Of a stretch of DNA of 30,939 bases, positions 8,606-16,295 are shown piece after piece. Position numbers and translations under genes: made by a program. The notes under the pieces were generated by a model. That model ran no database searches. It was not told where the DNA came from and saw only the letters and a program-made list of their open reading frames with translations. The stretch is from CAYMEK01 sp964389305 (GTDB lineage: Bacteria > Spirochaetota > Spirochaetia > SZUA-6 > DRHE01): positions 1-30,939 of the forward strand of contig CAYMEK010000055.1 in assembly GCA_964389305.1 (NCBI GenBank), in the 5' to 3' direction. Within the stretch, counting starts at the first letter, position 1, and the number at the start of each line of letters is the position of its first letter.

Positions 8606-9355
8606 CTACTTCTCGACGAACGGAAGAAGTGCCAGTACCCTCGCTTGTTTGATGGCTTTGGCCAGCCGACGCTGGTGTTTGGGACAGGTTCCGGTGATGC
8701 GGCGGGGAAGGATTTTACCGCGATCGGTAATAAAGCGTCGCAGCGTGTCCGCATCCCGGTAGCTGATCGTAATTTTCTTGCTGCAGAACTTGCAGTACTT
8801 GCGCCGATAAAATGGCCGGTATCGCGACCTTCCTCCCGGCCGCCGTTGCCGATCGGAAGGACGACCGGATTCCCCTGAGTCTCTGCCGGAGGGTCTTTCC
8901 CGCCGCCGCGGGCTTCGCTCCTCCTGCTTCTCTTCCTGCCTCGCCGCCGCAGGCTCGGCCTTGGGCTCCTTCTGTTTCACCGCTTCCGGCTCGACCCTGG
9001 GCTCCTTCTGTTTCACCGCTTCCGGCTCGGCCTTGGGCTCTTTCTGTCTCACCGCTTCCGGCTCGGCCTTTGGCTCCTCCTGCTTCTCTTCCTGCCTCGC
9101 CGCCGCAGGCTCGGTCTTTGGCTCCTCCTGTTTCGCCGCTTCCGGCTCGGCCCTGGGCTCCTTGGTCCCGCCCTCGGCGGCTTCCGGCTCGGCTTTTGGC
9201 TCCTTCTTCCTGCTCTTGGCAACCGGCTTCATCGGCTCCGCCTCGTCGGCGGTCTTCGCCTTGTCGCTGTCTTTTGTCTCGGCGGCCTGGCCTTCTTGGC
9301 TAGAGGCGCTATCCGTTCTGGCTTCCTGCTCTTCCAGATTTGCTTTTTCAGGCAT
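8606..9355 (-). CDS. rpsR: 30S ribosomal protein S18 with long repetitive N-terminal extension
   Basis: The C-terminal part, from about residue 185, is a normal S18: KYCKFC with C188 and C191, then RRFITDRGKILPRRITGTC, and C224/H227 in CPKHQRR, giving a CxxC...CxxH zinc-site form. It binds S6 and 16S rRNA in the platform. Ahead of it lie about 185 residues rich in E, K, P, A and R. These include a repeat of EPKAEPEAVKQK-like 12-mers at about 52-146 and an arginine-rich stretch at about 150-185. Ordinary S18 is about 75-100 residues. I place the start at 9355 because AGGAAGGAAG is correctly spaced there; an upstream in-frame ATG at 9388 lies inside ssb. The extension's function is unknown. Confidence 0.93.
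   Translation of the reverse strand: MPEKANLEEQEARTDSASSQEGQAAETKDSDKAKTADEAEPMKPVAKSRKKEPKAEPEAAEGGTKEPRAEPEAAKQEEPKTEPAAARQEEKQEEPKAEPEAVRQKEPKAEPEAVKQKEPRVEPEAVKQKEPKAEPAAARQEEKQEERSPRRRERPSGRDSGESGRPSDRQRRPGGRSRYRPFYRRKYCKFCSKKITISYRDADTLRRFITDRGKILPRRITGTCPKHQRRLAKAIKQARVLALLPFVEK
8917..9200 (-). repeat. In-frame tandem repeats encoding the S18 extension
   Basis: A 36-bp unit repeats in tandem with starts near 8961, 8997 and 9033, encoding 12-residue units of the EPKAEPEAVKQK type. A 42-bp segment at 8917-8958 recurs exactly at 9073-9114, 156 bp away, encoding the AAARQEEKQEE variant. Further degenerate copies run to about 9200. All lengths are multiples of three, so gain or loss of units keeps S18 in frame. 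Confidence 0.9.
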
Positions 9356-9360
9356 AGTTA

Positions 9361-9370
9361 CTTCCTTCCT
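9361..9370 (-). promoter_or_regulatory. Ribosome binding site of rpsR
   Basis: Read on the minus strand the sequence is AGGAAGGAAG followed by TAACT and ATG at 9355. It sits across the ssb stop codon at 9369-9371. It decides in favour of the 9355 start and against the in-frame ATG at 9388, which has no such site and would overlap ssb. Confidence 0.75.
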
Positions 9371-9809
9371 AAAAGGGTATGTCGTCATCGAAGTCGTCTG
9401 CTGTGGGAATTTCCTGGGAAGGGTATTGCTCGGCTTTCTCGTTCTGAGCCCGTCTAAAAGCCCCTTCTTGACCTTGCTCCTGGTACCGGCCGCCCAGCAA
9501 CTGGATATCGTTCAGGAAGATCTCCACTCGGCTGCGCGGCTGCCCCCCTTGTTCCCAGCGGTTCTGTCTTAACTCCCCCTGAACTGCGAGCTGTTTTCCC
9601 TTCACCAGGTATTGAGCCAGGGCTTCCGCTCGCTTGCCGATCAGGACGCAGTTGAAGAAGCTGACTTCGTCCTGCCAGGTGTCATCTTTTTTCGCCCGGC
9701 GATTGACGGCTAGGGACATATTGGCAATGGCAAAACCCGTGTTGGTATATTTCAGCTCTACATCCCTGGTGAGCCGCCCTACCAGGACAACTTGGTTGAT
9801 GTCCGCCAT
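9369..9809 (-). CDS. ssb: Single-stranded DNA-binding protein
   Basis: The OB-fold runs over residues 1-110, beginning MADINQVVLVGRLTRDVELK with SFFNCVLIGKRAEALAQYL and KGKQLAVQGELRQNRW further on. A short flexible region leads to the acidic tip DDFDDDIPF, which docks replication and repair proteins. The 146 residues are typical. GGAGAG precedes the ATG. It lies between rpsF and rpsR, as in many bacteria, where SSB can regulate or be co-expressed with the S6:S18 pair. Confidence 0.97.
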   Translation of the reverse strand: MADINQVVLVGRLTRDVELKYTNTGFAIANMSLAVNRRAKKDDTWQDEVSFFNCVLIGKRAEALAQYLVKGKQLAVQGELRQNRWEQGGQPRSRVEIFLNDIQLLGGRYQEQGQEGAFRRAQNEKAEQYPSQEIPTADDFDDDIPF

Positions 9810-9837
9810 ATTACGCTCTCCGTTTCGTGTGGCTTGT

Positions 9838-10119
9838 CTATTGGTCTTTGCGAACGAACAGGTATTTTAGAATCTCGCCCCTCAGCTTGAGGGCTTTGTC
9901 GAAGGACTGGAGTTTTTCCGGAGCTGACTCGATTTCGTAGAGAAGATAGTATCCCTTTTTGTTGTTCTTGACCTGGTAGGCAAGCTCCCGCTCGCCTATC
10001 TCCTCTTCCTTGACGACCTTGCAGCCATTGTCGCTGAACAGGCTTTTCAAGAACTCTCTGCCTTCGGCAACCAGCTCGCTTTCCGGTCTCAAGATGAGCA
10101 CGGCCTCATACATTCTCAT
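9838..10119 (-). CDS. rpsF: 30S ribosomal protein S6
   Basis: The S6 fold is clear: MRMYEAVLILRPESE at the N-terminus, then ELAYQVKNNKKGYYLLYEIE at about 46-65 and LRGEILKYLFVRKD at the end. The 93 residues match the family. GGGAGG lies 7 nt before the ATG. It is the first gene of the minus-strand operon rpsF-ssb-rpsR-DUF2232-rplI-dnaB-comFB. Only about 45 nt separate it from the divergent gene at 10165, so the operon promoter must lie in that gap or inside the neighbour. I saw no convincing promoter there. In many bacteria this leader carries an S6:S18-binding RNA element; I could not identify one in this short gap. Confidence 0.95.
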   Translation of the reverse strand: MRMYEAVLILRPESELVAEGREFLKSLFSDNGCKVVKEEEIGERELAYQVKNNKKGYYLLYEIESAPEKLQSFDKALKLRGEILKYLFVRKDQ

Positions 10120-10164
10120 TCAATACCTCCCTGTGGTCTTGGTGATCCATCCCCCGAGGTGGAA

Positions 10165-10728
10165 ATGGATAAAGAGGCGAGCCTAAAGCTAACACATCAA
10201 CTGCCCAAAGTCAAGGCTGAGGACAAAGCGGCCGAAAATGTAAACGATCACACGATGACGCGACGGGTAAACTACGAAGACAATATATTTTACCTGATTC
10301 TCATTTTCCGGGGAATTGCCGCCAGCCTTAAACTCAACATCGACGCAGAGCTGTACAAAGACCGCATCATCGAAGATATCCAATTTCTCGATAAAACCAT
10401 GGCCACCGTATTTCAGTCTCTCCGATCCAATCAGCTCATGATAGACCGGCTGGTCCATCTAAAAGAGCTGCAGAAACTGAACCGTAATTTCATCGCCCTG
10501 CTGGAGGATATATTGGAGGAGCGTCTACCCCTGGCCAGCTCTCTGGAACAGGATTTCGATTTACTGCAGCGTATTCAGTCAAACCGCGAACATGAGCTCT
10601 CCGGCCTGAAGGATATGATCACTGAGAACAAGACCTCCTCCCCCGATCAGGAGCAGATCGTTTCGGAAGAGGAGTTCAAGTATCTCCTCTCTCCCGAGAC
10701 TGACGAAGAAGAGCAGAAGGGCGGCTAA
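10165..10728 (+). CDS. Conserved-looking hypothetical, helical cytoplasmic protein
   Basis: I do not recognise the family. The protein has 187 residues with no signal peptide. It is strongly helical, with leucine/isoleucine heptad-like spacing from about residue 40 to 140 and an acidic tail ending TDEEEQKGG. It may be a coiled-coil scaffold. The ATG at 10165 sits 3 nt after GAGGTG (10156-10161). A GTG at 10159 is an alternative start. It is divergent from rpsF, and its stop overlaps that of the convergent PilZ gene by 4 nt. The position beside rpsF resembles that of the T. pallidum hypothetical TP0064, but I cannot confirm homology. Confidence 0.6.
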   Translation: MDKEASLKLTHQLPKVKAEDKAAENVNDHTMTRRVNYEDNIFYLILIFRGIAASLKLNIDAELYKDRIIEDIQFLDKTMATVFQSLRSNQLMIDRLVHLKELQKLNRNFIALLEDILEERLPLASSLEQDFDLLQRIQSNREHELSGLKDMITENKTSSPDQEQIVSEEEFKYLLSPETDEEEQKGG

Positions 10729-12002
10729 AGGTTTTCCTCGAAAAGGTCGAGGGGCGGGGGAGGAGTGCCCCCTTCCCAGCGGTTTTCTTCTTCGAGCGAA
10801 TAGGGTTTGCCGTACAGCTTTTCGAAGAGGAAGTTCAAATCCTCTTGGTTTAGTTCCAGAAACTGGACTCCGAAATAACAGCGCGCGGAGTCGTGAAACT
10901 TCCTGCGTACCCGTGAACCGATGACCATGGTGCGCTCAGGGAACTTCACGGTGATGTCTATGTCCGTGTGGATGAGCAGATTTTCGGACAGCTCTGCACG
11001 GGGATGTGCGAACAGCAGGCCCGAGGCGCTGATATCAATGATCGGTGCTTCGTATCGATGTGCGGTATCCCCGTCGGCCGTGAAGTAACCGTTTAGGTGA
11101 AGGGCGTAGCCCAGCACGCGGGAAAAATCGTGCATGTAGTCGACCAGCTCTTTGCCTATTTTCTCTTTCTTTTCATCCTTGTTGCACAGGTAGATATACC
11201 CGACGAGATAGACGTCGTAGAGAACCGGGCAGAACAGCTCGGAGTGTATCTTCTTTTTCTGCTTCTCGTATAGGATATTGCCCAGCTTGCTGGTGATCAC
11301 GTGAGCCGGGCGATCGAGGGCTTCCTCGTACTTGACCAGGTCCCGGCGGGTTATGATACGTTGGTCGGGAAAGGGATCCGTGGCGGGGAAGTCCTCTTCG
11401 GTAGATGGGATCCAAAGGATTTTTCCTGTAGATGCTACTACCTTCTCTTCGTATTTCTCCGGAGCTTTATCCCGCAGCATCACGATACGTCCTTCGCTGA
11501 CCTCTTCTTTCACCTTGGTTTTAAAGGTTATGTAAAGGTTCTTGATGCTCGAGAAATCGAAATCCACTCGAGCATTGATCACATCCGGATTCAGCTCGGT
11601 ATAGCGGGCAGAGCGTGGAAAATTTAGCTCAACCTTCTGGCCCTTGATCGTAAAGAAGACGTCGGCCTCCTCTTCCAGCTTTACCCGTTCGTATTTACGC
11701 TGGGGATTCTTGTATACCCCTTCGGGATGGAGGATCTTCACGCGTTTCTCGTCGATTTCCAGGATCACCGATTCGAAGGTGTGATAGTTGTTCTGAAAGA
11801 AGAAGTAGACCTGGACTATTTCCTCTGCCTTGAACGATCCGGGATTGCCGCTTCGGATTTCCAGCTCCAGGTACTCATCGTGAATATCCGCCACCGGTCC
11901 GGTCATTTCCTTGCGATGACCGTGCACTGTGAGCTGAACGTCCTCCTCCACCAGAGATCGAAACACGAACTCCTTGACAATTCTGCCTACTCGCAGTCCC
12001 AT
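10725..12002 (-). CDS. PilZ-domain protein, DUF1577-like
   Basis: This 425-residue cytoplasmic protein probably senses cyclic di-GMP. The C-terminus at about 315-395 is a PilZ beta-barrel with DISASG at 323-328 and CYFGVQFL at 375-382. An N-terminal region at 10-160 looks like a YcgR-N/PilZ half, with an RxxxR at R102-R106 (RKYERV). A middle section at about 210-305 resembles a GAF-type fold. In canonical PilZ domains RxxxR and DxSxxG lie in one domain. Here each half keeps one motif. Spirochaete DUF1577/PilZ proteins have a similar layout. It lies 6 nt downstream of the PPC-repeat gene in one operon. Confidence 0.78.
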   Translation of the reverse strand: MGLRVGRIVKEFVFRSLVEEDVQLTVHGHRKEMTGPVADIHDEYLELEIRSGNPGSFKAEEIVQVYFFFQNNYHTFESVILEIDEKRVKILHPEGVYKNPQRKYERVKLEEEADVFFTIKGQKVELNFPRSARYTELNPDVINARVDFDFSSIKNLYITFKTKVKEEVSEGRIVMLRDKAPEKYEEKVVASTGKILWIPSTEEDFPATDPFPDQRIITRRDLVKYEEALDRPAHVITSKLGNILYEKQKKKIHSELFCPVLYDVYLVGYIYLCNKDEKKEKIGKELVDYMHDFSRVLGYALHLNGYFTADGDTAHRYEAPIIDISASGLLFAHPRAELSENLLIHTDIDITVKFPERTMVIGSRVRRKFHDSARCYFGVQFLELNQEDLNFLFEKLYGKPYSLEEENRWEGGTPPPPLDLFEENL

Positions 12003-12008
12003 AGTACG

Positions 12009-13547
12009 TTACTCCCTCGTGGCCGGCAAACACTCCTCGGCCTCATCCTCCGGCGCTACGCAAAAGCGTATCGGTCGAGCCTGGTCGCTGCTTTTGAGAA
12101 TCAGAAGATAGTCTCCTGAAGACAGCGAATAAATCGAGCCACTGCCCCGCGCCGGGCGCATCGTAGGTAAACCGTACAGTTCGACCGCCACGGGTGCTTC
12201 CGAAGAGCCGAAGAAGCTCGCCCCCTGCGCACGGATCACGTAGCTCCCGGACCGGATAACGCGTAGCTGAAAGACCAGCGGCGTCTCGCTTGCCTGTAGC
12301 TCCTGTACGCCGTCACCGGGGAAGACCTGGGCCGGCTCGATCTTGTCGAAAGCCAATGTGTAGCTTCCGGTAGCCAGGGATCCCCTGCCGGTGATACGGG
12401 CATAGGTACGACGGGTGCCGAGAAATACAGGGATATAGGCGTTATCCTGCACCCCGCCGTCCTCGTCGCTGAGTATCTGCTTTTGGTTTTCGTCGAATAA
12501 AGCGATCGCCGTATCCACCTGTGCGCCCACGGTATATACGGCGTAAAAACCGGGAAGGGTGAAGGAAAGCTCGACCCAGTCCTGGTCGCCGGAAAGCAGG
12601 GCACGGTCTTGGCGTGTATCCGGCAGAATCAGCTTGGCCTCAGCCAGGCTGTTGTCCGGCTCGAAGCCGTCGTTGCTGGTGCCGGTGAGATCTACGGCAA
12701 AGATATACGGACCTCGCACGTTGAAATCGTAGGCCATCAACTCGACAATGTAGTAACCCTCATCCAGCGGCATCTCGACCCGCAGAGCCCGGCTGTTCTG
12801 ATTGCCGCTTACTGTAAACGGGATAGTCTCACCCTCGCGGTACAAAAGTAACTGTATGTCGATATCGGTCTGTGCCTCGAGTACCACCGTCCCCGCTCCG
12901 GCCTTGTAAAAACGGAAACGATCGATGTCGCCCGGGGAGATGAAGCGGTTGAAGATCTGAATACCGGAGGAAGGTATCTCGACCTCGAAGCCTTCGGCTT
13001 CATCCGGCTCGAAGGGGTCTTCTGCCCCGCTGGAACCACCGGGGGCGGCGCCTTGCGGAGCAACGGTAGAAACACCTGAAGGGGAGAAGCTGCCCCGGGG
13101 TGTGACCGGAGAGGGCTCGAGCAGGCTGAGCAGCTCCGGCGAAGAAGGTAGATCGATTCTGGTGCCGCCGGCCAGCGATCCGTCAGGCCTGGTAAGGCGG
13201 CAGATCACCCGAATCTTGCCGGGGTAGGACTGCAGCTCGCCGGCCGCTGCGTAGGTATTGACCCCCTCGGGCTGGGGAATGATCCGGGTCTTGCGATATC
13301 TGGCGGCCAGGTAAAGCTCCAGCTCGCTTTTAAGACGGTCGCCCAGGGTAACCTGGCCGCGCCGGTCCGAAACGAAGGGCAGAATGGTGAGATTCAAATC
13401 TTGTTGATCAGGAACGAGATCGGTAACGAATTTGCCCAACTCCGCGACAACGCGATCGATTTCTTCCAAGGTATCCGGCCGGGCGGACATGGCCGCCAGC
13501 AAAACAAGAAGTGACACAACTAGGCAGGTGAACCGCAGCCTGTTCAT
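12009..13547 (-). CDS. Secreted protein with PPC-type domains
   Basis: A signal peptide (about residues 1-22, ending MSARPD) directs export. Residues 50-110 (LNLTILPFVSDR, then LKSELELYLAARY) resemble the FlgO/CsgG-like nucleoside-rich fold of envelope proteins. After a Pro/Ser/Gly linker, three beta-rich modules follow at about 190-290, 292-395 and 405-500. Phrases such as SPGDIDRFRF, GYYIVELMAY, DGFEPDNSLAEA and SGDQDWVELSF are typical of bacterial pre-peptidase C-terminal (PPC) domains. No protease domain is present. Its ATG overlaps the HD gene stop (ATGA), so the two are coupled. It may be a surface or periplasmic binding protein. Confidence 0.72.
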   Translation of the reverse strand: MNRLRFTCLVVSLLVLLAAMSARPDTLEEIDRVVAELGKFVTDLVPDQQDLNLTILPFVSDRRGQVTLGDRLKSELELYLAARYRKTRIIPQPEGVNTYAAAGELQSYPGKIRVICRLTRPDGSLAGGTRIDLPSSPELLSLLEPSPVTPRGSFSPSGVSTVAPQGAAPGGSSGAEDPFEPDEAEGFEVEIPSSGIQIFNRFISPGDIDRFRFYKAGAGTVVLEAQTDIDIQLLLYREGETIPFTVSGNQNSRALRVEMPLDEGYYIVELMAYDFNVRGPYIFAVDLTGTSNDGFEPDNSLAEAKLILPDTRQDRALLSGDQDWVELSFTLPGFYAVYTVGAQVDTAIALFDENQKQILSDEDGGVQDNAYIPVFLGTRRTYARITGRGSLATGSYTLAFDKIEPAQVFPGDGVQELQASETPLVFQLRVIRSGSYVIRAQGASFFGSSEAPVAVELYGLPTMRPARGSGSIYSLSSGDYLLILKSSDQARPIRFCVAPEDEAEECLPATRE

Positions 13548-14095
13548 AGTCCCAACTCCTCCGCCACATCTTGCATGGCCTCGACGGCAATGGCGGCGAA
13601 CTCATCGACGGAAATGCCGGTTTCTTCGCAAAGCATGATATGGTCCCGGGAGACCTTGCGGGCGAAATCTTTCTTCTTCATTCTCTTCAGCACCGACTCC
13701 GGCTTCACCGAGGCCAGCTTCTTATCCGGCATGACCAGTGCCGTGGCCACGATCAGGCCTGTGATCGTCTCCGCACTGGTTACGGCGAAATCCAGAGTGC
13801 TTCTGCGCTCGATTCCCAGTCCTTCCGCATTGTGCGCCAGCACAGCCTGTATGATTTCCTCTCTCACCCCATGCTCCCGGAGTATCTGCTCGCTCTTCCG
13901 GCCGTGCACGGCCGGATCCTGGGTCAGGTCGAAATCGAGATCGTGAATAATACCGGTCACCCACCAGGCGTCCGGATCGCCGCCAAGGCGTCCGGCCAGC
14001 CGCTCCATGATGGCGGCCGTAGCCAGACTGTGCTTCTTCAACCAATCGCTGTGCACATAGCGCTCGAGCAGCTCTGCAGCCTCTTCCCGTTTCAT
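13544..14095 (-). CDS. HD-domain hydrolase
   Basis: The 183-residue protein has H22 (KKHSLA), then H51-D52 in IIHDLDFD and a later conserved histidine in LAHNAEGLG. These are the metal-ligand positions of the HD superfamily, phosphohydrolases often acting on nucleotides. No signal peptide or extra domain is visible. The substrate cannot be read from the sequence. The ATG follows GGGGGAT, 1 nt beyond the stop of the lipoprotein gene. The next gene overlaps by 4 nt, making an operon that ends with the PilZ gene. Confidence 0.85.
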   Translation of the reverse strand: MKREEAAELLERYVHSDWLKKHSLATAAIMERLAGRLGGDPDAWWVTGIIHDLDFDLTQDPAVHGRKSEQILREHGVREEIIQAVLAHNAEGLGIERRSTLDFAVTSAETITGLIVATALVMPDKKLASVKPESVLKRMKKKDFARKVSRDHIMLCEETGISVDEFAAIAVEAMQDVAEELGL

Positions 14096-14096
14096 C

Positions 14097-14843
14097 TCAC
14101 TGGATCCCCCATCCGTAAATCGAAGGATAATATTTTTCCTGCTCCCGGGTATAGCTCTGGCTCAAGCCATCGAGATTGATCTGGAGATCCGAAATGTACC
14201 ACCTCCCAGCCGAGGCGAGCAGATACAGCTCGCCTTCACACACACCCGGAGAGCCGAACAGGCGGATATTCATCCAGGCCCTCTTCGGCTGTGATTGGGC
14301 TTCATCGCTCGGTTCCGCGGGTGGTATCGTGATGCTGCCGAGCCGGTAGCTGAGGGGCACGAGTCCCTGTTCGAGATAGTATTGAAGAGACCGGTCAAGC
14401 TCTTCCCTTACGTTGCTGTCAATGGCTTCCGCTATTACTTTTCCCTCTTTCAGCCCGTCCAGAAAACTACCGGCGACAGAGGCGATTTCACGTTCGTTCT
14501 TGCCGGAAGCCGCTAGATCCGCAAGGGGACCGATTTTGAAATCTTCGGGCAGCACGAGGCCGGAGTGCAGAGACAAAAGTTTCTGTTCCTCGCTTTGCTC
14601 TATCACCGGCTGATCCGGTTGGGGTTCCGGATTCGATTGCTGCCGGGACAGGGTGATTGTTCTCTTGCTGATCCCCTGTCCCGGGGACTCCTCCGGCTGC
14701 CCGCCTGAGGTTCCCTCCTCCGCCGATCGGGCCGCCGGCCGTTCCGGCTTGTTCCCGTTGTTCTGTCCGGTCTCATTGGGCTTGCGGGAACAGAAAGCAA
14801 GAGCCGCCAGAACTAGAAGCACGAGAGCAGTCCACCGCTTCAC
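14097..14843 (-). CDS. Predicted lipoprotein of unknown function
   Basis: The N-terminus MKRWTALVLLVLAALAFC has a hydrophobic core and a cysteine after LAF, a relaxed lipobox of the kind spirochaetes tolerate, so it is probably a lipoprotein. A low-complexity linker rich in E, P, G and Q follows, up to about residue 85. The C-terminal part (about 115-248) is a mixed alpha/beta region that could adopt a cystatin/NTF2-like fold, an inference only. I chose GTG at 14843 because it gives a standard signal peptide. An in-frame TTG at 14858 would add five residues, and neither start has a strong Shine-Dalgarno sequence. It is divergent from the HD gene at 14955. Confidence 0.65.
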   Translation of the reverse strand: MKRWTALVLLVLAALAFCSRKPNETGQNNGNKPERPAARSAEEGTSGGQPEESPGQGISKRTITLSRQQSNPEPQPDQPVIEQSEEQKLLSLHSGLVLPEDFKIGPLADLAASGKNEREIASVAGSFLDGLKEGKVIAEAIDSNVREELDRSLQYYLEQGLVPLSYRLGSITIPPAEPSDEAQSQPKRAWMNIRLFGSPGVCEGELYLLASAGRWYISDLQINLDGLSQSYTREQEKYYPSIYGWGIQ

Positions 14844-14913
14844 ACCTTGTTCTATCAAATGTACAAAAAATGGTCAAATATCGATCGGGGGGAGAGGGGC
14901 GGCCCATGTTTTT

Positions 14914-14942
14914 TAGACATCGTGTGGATATTTGAGTATAGT
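14914..14942 (+). promoter_or_regulatory. Sigma70-type promoter before the HD phosphohydrolase
   Basis: TAGACA at 14914-14919 and TATAGT at 14937-14942 are separated by exactly 17 nt. Each differs from consensus at one base. The expected transcription start near 14949 would leave only about 6 nt before the ATG at 14955, so translation would be nearly leaderless. Confidence 0.45.
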
Positions 14943-14954
14943 AGAGAACGGAAT

Positions 14955-16295
14955 ATGGACAGGCGAGCTTCGATTCTCTCCCATCTGGTGGAGGAGTACC
15001 GGGAGCCCATCAAGGATCCGGTCTGGAGAAACATTCCCCTTTCCAGGACGCTGCTGCGGATGGTTGCTCATCCGGCTTTTCAGAAGTTGAACGGGATCAA
15101 GCAGCTTGGTCCCACCTATCTGGTCTATCCGGGGGCTACTCATACCCGGCTCAATCACAGTCTGGGTGTTTTTCACCTGGCCCGCCGTATGATGCTCCAT
15201 CTCTGTATGGGCGTGGGGCCCGTGTTCGATTCTTACGCGAATCGGCCCCGTCCTCTGGGACAAATCACACTCGAAGGCACCAAGGCCTTTCTCTGCGCCG
15301 CCCTGATGCACGACCTGGGGCACTATCCCTACGCCCATTCCCTCAAGGAGCTCAAGGTCCGCAGTCATGAATCGCTGACCGCCGAGCGTCTCCAGTACCC
15401 CGATCTGTCCGCCCTTATTCGTGAGGAGCTGGGCGTGGACCCTGAGCTGGTGGCGGCCATCGTCGATCCTTCGCTGGAGTACCCGGCGGAGGGAGAGGTC
15501 GCTTTTTTTCGCAACCTCCTGTCGGGCGTTCTCGATCCGGACAAGCTGGACTACTTGAATCGGGATGCGTATTTCTGCGGCGTTCCCCACGGGATCCAGG
15601 ACGTGGATTTCGCGCTGGCGGAGATCCGGCTTCACCCGCAGGGTATCGCGATAACGGAGAAGGGCCTGAGCGCGGTGGAGAGCATCTTGTTCTCCAAGTA
15701 TCTGATGTATAAGACCGTGTACTGGCACAAGACCGTGCGCATCGCCACAGCCATGATAAAGAAGGTAGTGCTCCTGGCGCTCAGGGCGGGAGTGCTGCAG
15801 CCCGAGGACTTGTACTGGTTGGACGACCAGGAGTTCTATTCTTTGACCAGTGAGCATCCTTTCCCACCCTTCGTCCTGGTGCGTCGTGTAGTCCAGCGTA
15901 AGCTGTTCAAGCTGGTCGCCAGCGTGCCCTTTTCGACGGCGAACGATCATCACCGTCAACTGCAGAGCTTGGACCGGCGCCTCGACTTCGAGGAGGAGCT
16001 TGGCCGCCAGGCCGGCGCCCGAATCGGTAGAAAGATCGCCCCGGAGAGCCTGATCGTCGATATCCCCGAACCAATAAACTTCGATATCCATCTGCCGGTC
16101 CTCCGGGAAAGCAGCGGCGAGGAGGTTCCCTACGATCGCTCCCGGAGTGTATTCAGCAGGGCCAGTGTACAGGCCTTTGCCGGTACGCTGCGTACGGTGT
16201 CCCTTATCGCCGACGCAGAGGAGGACCTGGTGCAGGCCTTGATGGACATAGGAGTGGAGAGGATACTCAACGAGGGCCTGGGAGTGAGAAGTTGA
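14955..16295 (+). CDS. HD superfamily phosphohydrolase, YwfO/dGTPase-like
   Basis: The 446-residue protein fits the COG1078 group of HD phosphohydrolases. HTRLNHSLGVFHLARRMM at residues 63-80 holds the first histidine. H119-D120 in LMHDLGHYPYAH is the HD pair, and LDPDKLDYLNRD further on gives the last aspartate. Relatives include Bacillus YwfO and SAMHD1-type enzymes that hydrolyse nucleoside triphosphates; activity here is inferred. I place the start at ATG 14955, since the open frame further upstream runs into the divergent promoter region. The stop overlaps the TTG start of the next gene (TTGA). Confidence 0.88.
   Translation: MDRRASILSHLVEEYREPIKDPVWRNIPLSRTLLRMVAHPAFQKLNGIKQLGPTYLVYPGATHTRLNHSLGVFHLARRMMLHLCMGVGPVFDSYANRPRPLGQITLEGTKAFLCAALMHDLGHYPYAHSLKELKVRSHESLTAERLQYPDLSALIREELGVDPELVAAIVDPSLEYPAEGEVAFFRNLLSGVLDPDKLDYLNRDAYFCGVPHGIQDVDFALAEIRLHPQGIAITEKGLSAVESILFSKYLMYKTVYWHKTVRIATAMIKKVVLLALRAGVLQPEDLYWLDDQEFYSLTSEHPFPPFVLVRRVVQRKLFKLVASVPFSTANDHHRQLQSLDRRLDFEEELGRQAGARIGRKIAPESLIVDIPEPINFDIHLPVLRESSGEEVPYDRSRSVFSRASVQAFAGTLRTVSLIADAEEDLVQALMDIGVERILNEGLGVRS

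Noticed and set aside
8917..9200. CRISPR-like repeat array
   Set aside because: Units are contiguous, keep a reading frame and have no unique spacers. They encode part of S18.
8812..9572. Plus-strand Ala/Pro/Ser-rich open frames opposite rpsR
   Set aside because: They result from reading the S18 repeats on the other strand; repeats lacking stops in one frame often lack them in others.
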